A stretch of DNA of 59,809 bases, from the NCBI GenBank assembly GCA_017616445.1, contig JAFZYE010000054.1, positions 1-59,809 of the forward strand, given 5' to 3'. Below the pieces are notes generated by a model. The model did not search any database. It was not told the DNA's origin and saw only the letters and a list, made by a program, of their open reading frames with translations. The position numbers and the translations under genes were made by a program. The DNA comes from Bacteroidaceae bacterium (GTDB lineage Bacteria > Bacteroidota > Bacteroidia > Bacteroidales > Bacteroidaceae). Positions 39,717-47,710 of this stretch are shown piece by piece. Each line of letters starts with the position of its first letter. The first letter of the stretch is position 1.

Positions 39717-42584
39717 TTGAACAAGAGAATCTACATATTGTTGTTGTTATTAAGCGTGATGGTAGCCATGGCGCAAGGTAACGGTGATGTGAGAGGTCGT
39801 ATTGTAAACGACTCAATCATCGTCGATACCGATAGTTTGCCTCCACTCCCCATCGACACAACGGTCACACCTCTTGATTCTGCAACAAACGCACAATTAC
39901 AACAACTCGATTCACTCCAAAAAGAGTTTGATAAGGAACATGGTATCTTGGGCAATCCACGTGTTACCCAATGGAACGACTCCGTAGCTGCAGCGGAAGA
40001 TTCTATCCGTCGAATGAAGAAACCCGATGTGCTTGATGCGCCTGTGTCATACGAGGCGAAAGACTCAGTCGTGTTCTATATGAAGACCAAAGACGCTTAT
40101 CTTTATGGTCAGGGCGATGTGAGGTATCAGAACATGAAACTGACGGCAGAACGGATCACGATGAACATGGACAGTTCCATCGTTCATGCGACCTATAAGG
40201 AAGACACGTTGCAGAACACGATGATTGGTAAACCTGTGTTCAAACAAGGAAATGATGAATATGTGTCGGAGAAGATGGATTATAACTTCAAGACACGAAA
40301 AGGTTTCATCACCAACGTGACGACAGAGATGGACGACGGAAACGGAAAAGGCTTCATCAGAAGCGAGGAGTCGAAGAAGGGTGACGGAGATGAGGTGTAT
40401 CTGCGTAGAGGTACCTATACGACCTGCGATGAAGAACATCCTCACTTCTACATCGCGATGTCGCGTGCAAAGGTGCATACAGGTAAGAGTGTGTTCTCAG
40501 GACCGGCGTGGTTGGTGGTTGAAGATGTGCCTCTTCCGATTATCGTACCCTTTGCTTTCTTCCCGTTGTCCAGCAAGTATTCATCTGGTTTCATCATGCC
40601 TAGCTATGGTGATGAGTCCACCCGTGGATTCTATCTGCGAGATGGTGGCTACTACTTTGCCATCAACGATCATATAGATGCCAAGCTGACAGGTGAGATT
40701 TTCACAAAGGGTTCGTGGGCAGTTGCGTTGCAGACCACCTATAGGACACGTTATAAGTATTCAGGCAATTTCTATTTCAACTACCAGGTGACGAAAGACG
40801 GAGAGAAGAATATGCCCGACTATAACGTCACAAAGAACTTCAAGTTGCAGTGGTCGCATCGTCAGGACAGCAAGGCAAGTCCTAACAGCTCGTTCTCGGC
40901 AAGTGTCAACTATGCTACCCAAAGCTATGAGCGCAACAACCTCTCCAGCTTGTACAACCCTACCTCCTATTCTCAAAGTACACGTACGTCGAGTGTCAGT
41001 TATACCCGCACCTTCGAGAAGATAGGTCTGACTCTGTCGTCAAGTGCCAATATCGCGCAGAACATGCGCGACTCGACCGTGTCGCTCACCCTGCCCAACC
41101 TGAGCATCTCCATGAGCCGCTTCTATCCGTTTAAGCGCAAACATCAGGTAGGTAAGGAACGTTGGTACGAGAAGATAGCAATGAACTATACGGGTACCTT
41201 CTCGAACAGCATCTCGACAAAGGAGGACAAGTTGATGAAGTCGAACCTTATCAAAGACTGGCGTAACGGCATGCGTCATACCATACCTGTTTCCGCATCG
41301 TTCAATTTGGGATTCATGAACATAACGCCTTCGTTCAACTACACCGAACGGTGGTACACCAACCGTATAGAACAGAGTTGGAATCCTGTTTCTCAAGTGG
41401 TTGAACGCGATACGGTGTGGGGCTTCAACCGTGTGTACAATTACAACCTGAGCCTCTCGTTCAACACCAAACTCTACGGATTCTACACGCCCAATCCGAA
41501 GGTATGGGGCAAGAAAATTGAGAAAGTGCGCCATGTGTTCACACCATCTATCAGTTTTAGTTATGCGCCTGATTTTGGTGCCAGCCGTTATGGCTATTGG
41601 AAAACTTATACAAAGACCGATTTGGACGGGAATGTGACGCTTGTGGAATATTCGCCATATTCAAATTCACTCTACGGAACCGTATCGAGAGGAAAGACGG
41701 GATCAATCACATTCGATATGTCGAACAATATCGAGATGAAGTACAAGACCGCCAATGATTCAACAAAGAAACTCAGCATTATCGATGAACTTGGTGCCAG
41801 TTTGTCGTACAACCTTGCCGCCAAGACCCAACCATGGAGCAACCTGTCGACCCGATTGCGACTCAAGTGGGGTAAAGCTACGTTTAATATGACAGCTGTG
41901 TTCCATACCTATGCATACGAGTTCGACAGTAAGGGAAATGTGGTTGTGGGTAACCGTACAGAGTGGTCGTATGGACGATTTGGTCGATTCCAAGGAATGA
42001 GTAAGAACCTCTCGTACACGTTCAACAACCAGACATGGGAGAAAGTGAAGAAGTTCTTTGCAAAACTGCGAGGCAGAAATGTTGATGAAGAAGAGCAGAA
42101 GAACAAAGTGGTTGATGAGGATGAATTAGAAGACGAATCTTCTTCACCCGACGAGAAAGATAAAAAGGACAAGAAAGGCAATAATAATCTTGATGAGGAT
42201 GGATACATGAAGTTCTCTATCCCTTGGTCGTTCAGTATCTCGTATGGTATCACAATGGCGGAAGACCGTTCTGCGAAGATAAACGTCAAGAACATGCGCT
42301 ATCCGTATAAGTTTACGCAGAACCTCAACTTCTCGGGTACCATCAAGCTATCCAACGCATGGAACGCGAGCTTCTCTTCTGGTTACGATTTTACCAACCA
42401 TGCCATCTCCATGACAACATGTAACCTGTCACGTGATATGCATTGTTTCAATATCAGTTGTGGTTTCGTCTTTGGTACCTATACTTCTTATCATATCACA
42501 CTTCGCGCAAATGCCAGCACGTTGACAGATGCGCTTAAGTATGATAAGAAGAGTAGCTATTCTAGTTCGATACGCTGGTACTAA
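39717..42584 (+). CDS. lptD: LptD-like LPS assembly outer-membrane protein
   Basis: About 955 aa. The start is unusual: a TTG at 39717 gives MNKRIYILLLLLSVMVAMAQ, a normal signal peptide about 20 bases after the predicted transcript start. A GTG at 39702 would leave a leader of only a few bases. After a low-complexity segment comes an OstA/LptA-like domain (FYMKTKDAYLYGQGDVRYQN, then LTAERITMNMDSS), then a large barrel in the LptD family of Bacteroidota (FAFFPLSSKYSSGFIMPSYG). A strongly acidic and basic linker (residues about 785-830) interrupts the barrel. It inserts LPS into the outer leaflet, working with LptC and LptF/G encoded further along. Confidence 0.9.
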   Translation: MNKRIYILLLLLSVMVAMAQGNGDVRGRIVNDSIIVDTDSLPPLPIDTTVTPLDSATNAQLQQLDSLQKEFDKEHGILGNPRVTQWNDSVAAAEDSIRRMKKPDVLDAPVSYEAKDSVVFYMKTKDAYLYGQGDVRYQNMKLTAERITMNMDSSIVHATYKEDTLQNTMIGKPVFKQGNDEYVSEKMDYNFKTRKGFITNVTTEMDDGNGKGFIRSEESKKGDGDEVYLRRGTYTTCDEEHPHFYIAMSRAKVHTGKSVFSGPAWLVVEDVPLPIIVPFAFFPLSSKYSSGFIMPSYGDESTRGFYLRDGGYYFAINDHIDAKLTGEIFTKGSWAVALQTTYRTRYKYSGNFYFNYQVTKDGEKNMPDYNVTKNFKLQWSHRQDSKASPNSSFSASVNYATQSYERNNLSSLYNPTSYSQSTRTSSVSYTRTFEKIGLTLSSSANIAQNMRDSTVSLTLPNLSISMSRFYPFKRKHQVGKERWYEKIAMNYTGTFSNSISTKEDKLMKSNLIKDWRNGMRHTIPVSASFNLGFMNITPSFNYTERWYTNRIEQSWNPVSQVVERDTVWGFNRVYNYNLSLSFNTKLYGFYTPNPKVWGKKIEKVRHVFTPSISFSYAPDFGASRYGYWKTYTKTDLDGNVTLVEYSPYSNSLYGTVSRGKTGSITFDMSNNIEMKYKTANDSTKKLSIIDELGASLSYNLAAKTQPWSNLSTRLRLKWGKATFNMTAVFHTYAYEFDSKGNVVVGNRTEWSYGRFGRFQGMSKNLSYTFNNQTWEKVKKFFAKLRGRNVDEEEQKNKVVDEDELEDESSSPDEKDKKDKKGNNNLDEDGYMKFSIPWSFSISYGITMAEDRSAKINVKNMRYPYKFTQNLNFSGTIKLSNAWNASFSSGYDFTNHAISMTTCNLSRDMHCFNISCGFVFGTYTSYHITLRANASTLTDALKYDKKSSYSSSIRWY

Positions 42585-42592
42585 TTTAGTAC
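42578..42592. other. Palindrome containing the stop codons of two convergent genes
   Basis: GTACTAATTTAGTAC reads the same on both strands except at its centre. The + strand TAA of lptD (42582-42584) and the minus-strand TAA of the GH2 gene (42586-42588) both lie in it, one base apart. There is no room for separate terminators. Confidence 0.85.
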
Positions 42593-45003
42593 TTTACCTC
42601 GATAGGTGGGAGTCCTTCTGCAGTGATGCGCACACTGAGGGGTTGTATGGGTAGGTCGCGTTTGATGTATGCAAGCAAACGGCCGCGGTTTGCGTTCTTG
42701 TGGTTTTGCTTGGGTGCCGACATGTCTGAATTGTTGGCATTTTCGAGTCCAAGCAGTTTGCCTCCACTGATGATTTCACACTTTACGTCTTGGCGGTAGT
42801 TGAGTACACGGTTACCTTGGGCATCGACAACATCGATGAGAAGGTGTTCGACTATCTCCTGCGTTGGAGAACCTGGAAGGAAAGACCCGTTGATTTTTGC
42901 TGCTTCACCATAAGTGTGAATTTCGTAGTCTGCTACAGCTTTTCCGTCTTTATCGAGGCCTTCCACTCGGAGCGTGCCTGGTTCGTAAGGTATGTCCCAA
43001 TAGATGATACATGTACTTGGGTCGTATGCTTTGCGTTCTCCCACTTCTTTCCCGTTAAGCAGTAGGCGTGCGTAAGGTTGATTGGTATAGCAAAGTACGC
43101 GAACTGTCTGGCCTTCACGATAGTTCCATAAGTCTTGAGCGTCTTGTGACAGATTTGTATTGTTGCGGTTACCACGATTATTACCTCCCCTCTGACCATT
43201 ACCTTCTCCACGAATTGCTTGGGTTCCGATATAGGCAACAGGTTTCGTGCTCCATAAAGCTTGGAAGAATCTTCCTCGTGGCTTGATGAATCCTGCAAAA
43301 TCGATGAGTCCTGTGCCTAATCCTCTCGATGGCCACGCTCCTGATTCTCCAAGATATTCGTAGCCTGTCCACACGAAGTGTCCAAAGATATGTGGATTGT
43401 CGCGAACGGCTGTCCATGAACTGAGGTTGAGGCCTGTCTCGCTACCATAGATGATACGTTTTGGATAGAGCTGATGGTCTGTGATGTATCGATTCTCGGT
43501 GTAGTTATAGCCGCAAACATCAATAGCATCGGGATATTCTGTCTGGTTGCTCATCACAACGCCTGCCATCGCTCCTGTTACAGGACGTGAAGAGTCAAGA
43601 CTCCGAATGATTGCTGCCAACCGTTTTGCTATGGTGCCTATACGTTCTGCCCGAGGTGCATCTTCCTTATAGCCCCCGTACATGGGTTGGCTGATGCCAG
43701 CTTGATCTCCATCAAGAACGGGGTGAGAGTAGGGGTCGTTAGGATAGTCTACCTCATTTCCGACACTCCATAAGAAGATACTAGGGTGGTTGCGGTCGCG
43801 GCGTACCATATCTGCGATATCGCGATCAATCCATTCCTCAAAGAAATCGTAGGTTCCATCATAGCCTGGAGTACCTTGATTCCATCCTTTCAACCATTTA
43901 CGTTTTGGATACTCCCATTCGTCGCTACCTTCATCCATAATGAGAAATCCCATCTCGTCAGCGAGGTCGTAAACATCTGGTGCTTGCATGTTGTGACTCA
44001 TGCGAATACCGTTTGCACCCATTTCCTTCAACACTTCTAACCGTCTTTTCCAGACCTCACGAGGTACTGCTGCCCCCAACACTCCTGCATCGTGGTGAAT
44101 GCACACTCCTTTCACCTTCATCCACTCTCCATTGAGAGCAAAGCCATGGTCGGGATCGAACTTGAGTGAACGGATTCCTACATGTGTGTCAGATTTGTCG
44201 ATGACTTTATCATTATCTAGCAGTTCAACATGTAGGGTATATAAATAAGGTGTTTCGATGCTCCACAGATTGGGGGCATTGAGTGGAAAGTTGAGCGTTA
44301 TAAATTGAGAGTTGACAAAGGCTTCAGATGAATGGATTATCTTGCCTGTTTGATCAATCAACGAAGCTTTTGCGGTGAGTTCTCCTACCGTCTGTCCTTT
44401 TTCAATTTCTACTTTTACTTGAACGAGGGCTTTGGTTTTACTTACATTTATTGCCTCATAGCTTACACCCCATTGTGCGATATGAGTCTCAGCTGATGAA
44501 ATGATCCACACGTTACGATAGATGCCGGAACCCGTGTACCAGCGTGAGTCTGCATTCCTACTGTGGTCTACACGTACAGATAACACGTTATTCCCTTTGT
44601 TTAAATATGGTGTGAGATCGTACATGAAAGAGACATATCCATTAGGACGTTTGCCAAGCAGATGCCCATTGAGATAGACCTCGCTGCGGTTGTAGACTCC
44701 TTCGAAATAGATGTAGTGCTTGGGGGTCGAGTCATTGATTGTGAAGGTCTTGCGATACCAACCTATTCCTCCTGGTAAATAGCCTGTACAACTGGCTAGT
44801 TCACGTGAGGGTGTTCCTTCTATGGACCAATCGTGTGGTATGTCCACTTTCGCCCATTCTGCTGTATTTGGGGGTAGGGCGGTAGACGCGTCGAGTGTGA
44901 ACTCCCAGCCATCATTAAACAATTGAGCATCACCAAACCCAACTTGAGCCGATAGTATCAGTGAGTAGGGGAAGATTAATAGTAATAATAACTTGCGTTT
45001 CAT
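42586..45003 (-). CDS. GH2 beta-galactosidase-like glycoside hydrolase
   Basis: 805 aa with a signal peptide (LLLLLIFPYSLILSAQ). Domains in order: the GH2 sugar-binding domain (DIPHDWSIEG ... GGIGWYRKTF), the Ig-like domain, the TIM barrel with acid/base Glu417 (WSVGNEVDYP) and nucleophile Glu522 (YGSETGLN), then a DUF4982-type and further Ig-like C-terminal domains. A Gly/Asn/Arg-rich insert (GEGNGQRGGNNRGNRNN) around residue 610 is unusual. It probably removes terminal beta-galactose or a related sugar from a plant polysaccharide. It is coupled to the GH51 gene by a four-base overlap. Confidence 0.93.
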   Translation of the reverse strand: MKRKLLLLLIFPYSLILSAQVGFGDAQLFNDGWEFTLDASTALPPNTAEWAKVDIPHDWSIEGTPSRELASCTGYLPGGIGWYRKTFTINDSTPKHYIYFEGVYNRSEVYLNGHLLGKRPNGYVSFMYDLTPYLNKGNNVLSVRVDHSRNADSRWYTGSGIYRNVWIISSAETHIAQWGVSYEAINVSKTKALVQVKVEIEKGQTVGELTAKASLIDQTGKIIHSSEAFVNSQFITLNFPLNAPNLWSIETPYLYTLHVELLDNDKVIDKSDTHVGIRSLKFDPDHGFALNGEWMKVKGVCIHHDAGVLGAAVPREVWKRRLEVLKEMGANGIRMSHNMQAPDVYDLADEMGFLIMDEGSDEWEYPKRKWLKGWNQGTPGYDGTYDFFEEWIDRDIADMVRRDRNHPSIFLWSVGNEVDYPNDPYSHPVLDGDQAGISQPMYGGYKEDAPRAERIGTIAKRLAAIIRSLDSSRPVTGAMAGVVMSNQTEYPDAIDVCGYNYTENRYITDHQLYPKRIIYGSETGLNLSSWTAVRDNPHIFGHFVWTGYEYLGESGAWPSRGLGTGLIDFAGFIKPRGRFFQALWSTKPVAYIGTQAIRGEGNGQRGGNNRGNRNNTNLSQDAQDLWNYREGQTVRVLCYTNQPYARLLLNGKEVGERKAYDPSTCIIYWDIPYEPGTLRVEGLDKDGKAVADYEIHTYGEAAKINGSFLPGSPTQEIVEHLLIDVVDAQGNRVLNYRQDVKCEIISGGKLLGLENANNSDMSAPKQNHKNANRGRLLAYIKRDLPIQPLSVRITAEGLPPIEVKY

Positions 45004-47519
45004 TTGGTCTTTATTTTGAGGATGTTTACAGAAAAAGCAGGAACCTTGAATTCTACTTTGTTTGGCCCTAAAGTCTTAATCGTAGATGTCTGAGGATAAA
45101 TATTTTTCGGGTTGTCAAGTGTGTTTTCGTCGTTTCCATTTGCCGAAGAGAGACGAATGAGTGTAACCGCATCTGCTTTGTTTGTATCAATTGAGCAGTT
45201 TTTGAGATTGAGTATTCCGTCTGCATAGCCTTCGCCAACATTGACAATCTTTACATACATGGTTTTTGTGGCTTCATCAATCGTGGTAGAAGCATACACT
45301 CCCTCCATAGCGCTGCTCTTCTGGAGTTTGCATGTGAAATCGAGTTTGCCATCGATGTAACACTTTAGGTTCTCTCCATCGACATCGACCTGCAAATCGT
45401 ACCATTTGTCATTCTCAACAGTAAAACGTTTGTCGCGAGCTAATTGTATCTTTCCTCCATCGATGGTTTGTTCTACGTTGCTCTGTGCGTTCGACCATCC
45501 TCCGACGTTATACCATTGGTAGTTTTGCATGTCTTTGTAGCCAACCAGAACGAGGAATCCTTCTGCGCCACTTTGTTTCTTTGCTTGTACCTTAAAGGTG
45601 TATTTCTTTGCATCAATACGGTCTGGGCATAGGATGATTGCTGCAGTTGCATTTGATGTCTGGGCGAGTTCTCCATTATTTGCTCTCCACGTACCGCTTT
45701 GACTTACCCATTTGCTGAAGTCGCTGATATTGACGGTAGAACCTTCAACCACGAGTTGGGCATTCCGATACTGTGCATTTGTGTTCCAGGTAGCAAGTCC
45801 CACTTGCACGGGTTTGCTTTCCTCGTCCTTGTTGGCCTGTGGCATAGTGAGTTTGTATGTCCAATCTGTTTTCAGCACTTTGGTGCCAATGTTGTTTGGA
45901 AATAGTTGCTGGACATAATAGGAAGGTGTGCCCATCGCCTTGAATGAATTGAAACGAATCATGTCTGGACGCCAGCGGGCATCGTTCTCGTTTACGAAGA
46001 TAGGGGCGTATGAGTTCATGACAACCACATCTGAGTTGTTTTCCATACCCATCATATAAACTGCTTCTCCAAGTGCAGCATTAAGGTTTCCTATTTCACC
46101 AAATTGACTCGTTACAGCATATTCTCCCACATAGATCTTATACTTAGACCGATCGTAGCTATCGTATTTGTTAAAACGGTCAGCAAACCATTTGGGATTA
46201 CGGTAGTAGTGTTCATCAACTATCTCCACAGGGAAGTTGTTACGCCATGAAGGGTTGTCCGTGCTCCAAGATTCTACGTTTCCGATGCAATGAACATTTG
46301 GGTATTTAGCTTTGATTGCGTTATAGAACTGGATGTAACGTTCAGGATAATGATCACTTTGATCGCTGTTGTTGTCCATGTGGAAGTTATAGTTCTCGTT
46401 ACCAATCTCGATATACTCAAGGTTGAATGGTGCAGGATGCCCGTTCTCTGCACGCATCTTTCCATATTTGGTCGTTACAGCACCATTTGCATATTCAAGA
46501 GCGTCCAGACACTCTTGTATCCATTCGCCAATCTGATCGTATGGAGTGCAGCCTCCATGCCAAATGCCTACATTTACTACAAACAGAGGTTTGGCTCCAA
46601 GGTCTTCTGACAACTGCAGGAATTCGTGGAATCCAATTCCGTCGCTCGTTCGATAGCCCCAGTTTACATTGGCATGACCTTCTCGTTGTTCTATAGGTCC
46701 GATGGTACGTTTCCATCGGAATGCATTATCTGGACTTTGCTGACCCTCAACAAAGCATCCTCCAGGGAAGCGCATGAAGCGTGGGTGCATCTCTGCAAGC
46801 ATCTGTGCCAGGTCAGGACGCATTCCGTTTTCTCGATTCTTGAATGTCGGAGGGAATAGGCTCACTACGTCGAGCTGGAATTCTCCGGCTTTATCCGCTG
46901 TGAGAGCGAATTCCGCACGTGGATCATTTCCTGTTGCATTGATAGTTGCTGTATATTTCTTCCATTCTTTGCCGAAACTGGCCTTTATTTTCACACTTCC
47001 GAGTGATAGCCCATTGGTTGATTGTAGCTTGGCAGTAATGGTTCCGTTATATCCGCTTTGGCTTTTTGCCCAAAACGATAGCTTATACTTTGTGCCTTTA
47101 ACGGCATTCATGCCCCAGTATCCTTCATTGCGAACCCCGTCGCCAGCTTTGGTGAGTGTTACGTTTAAAGCGTTATGTTGAACACTGTTTAGAAGGTTGT
47201 CCTGAACAAGTTTGATGGTTGCACCGCCCAATGTGAACCAATTGCTGATTCGTGTTTCTGCTTGACCTCTGTTTTGTTCTCCACGACGGCGCATATTCCT
47301 TCCTCCAGCCATTGTGTCGTCCTCAAAAGAGCGGTTACGGATAAGTTCGGCATAAAGTCCTCCGTCTGCTGCATGATTGATGTCTTCATAGAAGATACCA
47401 TAGTGTGTCGGACTGATTTTCGGTCCTGTCTTGTTCGCATCAACGTTGATGACGACTTGTGCGTTCATGGTGCATGCTGCGATTGTAAGTGCAGTCAAAG
47501 CTATTAATCTTAGTTTCAT
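45000..47519 (-). CDS. GH51 alpha-L-arabinofuranosidase with inserted lectin-like domain
   Basis: 839 aa with a signal peptide (cleavage after MNAQ). The N-terminal part (PTHYGIFYEDINHAADGGLYAELIRNRSFED) and a CBM4-like beta domain lead to the catalytic barrel, with acid/base Glu375 (EIGNENYNF) and nucleophile Glu466 (YVGEYAV). Residues about 600-745 (SQSGTWRANNGELAQTSN ... DVDGENLKCYIDGKLDF) look like a concanavalin-type lectin domain inserted before the C-terminal beta sandwich. It releases arabinose from arabinan or arabinogalactan. With the GH2 enzyme it would strip arabinogalactan side chains, complementing the PL11 pectin lyase. Confidence 0.94.
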   Translation of the reverse strand: MKLRLIALTALTIAACTMNAQVVINVDANKTGPKISPTHYGIFYEDINHAADGGLYAELIRNRSFEDDTMAGGRNMRRRGEQNRGQAETRISNWFTLGGATIKLVQDNLLNSVQHNALNVTLTKAGDGVRNEGYWGMNAVKGTKYKLSFWAKSQSGYNGTITAKLQSTNGLSLGSVKIKASFGKEWKKYTATINATGNDPRAEFALTADKAGEFQLDVVSLFPPTFKNRENGMRPDLAQMLAEMHPRFMRFPGGCFVEGQQSPDNAFRWKRTIGPIEQREGHANVNWGYRTSDGIGFHEFLQLSEDLGAKPLFVVNVGIWHGGCTPYDQIGEWIQECLDALEYANGAVTTKYGKMRAENGHPAPFNLEYIEIGNENYNFHMDNNSDQSDHYPERYIQFYNAIKAKYPNVHCIGNVESWSTDNPSWRNNFPVEIVDEHYYRNPKWFADRFNKYDSYDRSKYKIYVGEYAVTSQFGEIGNLNAALGEAVYMMGMENNSDVVVMNSYAPIFVNENDARWRPDMIRFNSFKAMGTPSYYVQQLFPNNIGTKVLKTDWTYKLTMPQANKDEESKPVQVGLATWNTNAQYRNAQLVVEGSTVNISDFSKWVSQSGTWRANNGELAQTSNATAAIILCPDRIDAKKYTFKVQAKKQSGAEGFLVLVGYKDMQNYQWYNVGGWSNAQSNVEQTIDGGKIQLARDKRFTVENDKWYDLQVDVDGENLKCYIDGKLDFTCKLQKSSAMEGVYASTTIDEATKTMYVKIVNVGEGYADGILNLKNCSIDTNKADAVTLIRLSSANGNDENTLDNPKNIYPQTSTIKTLGPNKVEFKVPAFSVNILKIKTK

Positions 47520-47569
47520 TTTCTTGGTTGGTTTGATATGGCTTATGTATTAATTTTGGTTTTCAGTTG

Positions 47570-47577
47570 CAAATATA
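47570..47577 (-). promoter_or_regulatory. -7 box for the GH51-GH2 operon
   Basis: CAAATATA on the + strand reads TATATTTG on the minus strand, followed by C-like bases as in other promoters here, about 50 bases before the GH51 start. The -33 region (around 47598) is ATTG rather than TTTG. Confidence 0.6.
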
Positions 47578-47650
47578 CTAATTATTTTAAGAACGACAAT
47601 TAATAATGGAGTATATTTTCGTTTTAGGTGCTGAATTCGATAGGGTATAT

Positions 47651-47694
47651 ATAATAATAAGGTGTAATGCTTAAGCAATACACCTTATTATTAT
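47651..47694 (-). terminator. 44-base near-perfect palindrome, probable terminator of the ppiD-like gene
   Basis: ATAATAATAAGGTGTA (47651-47666) pairs perfectly with TACACCTTATTATTAT (47679-47694). The loop itself is the palindrome TGCTTAAGCA, so one A/A pair is the only mismatch. It lies just behind the stop codon of the minus-strand chaperone gene, and an A/T-rich tract follows. Confidence 0.75.
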
Positions 47695-47710
47695 GAGGGT
47701 TTCTAATTGA

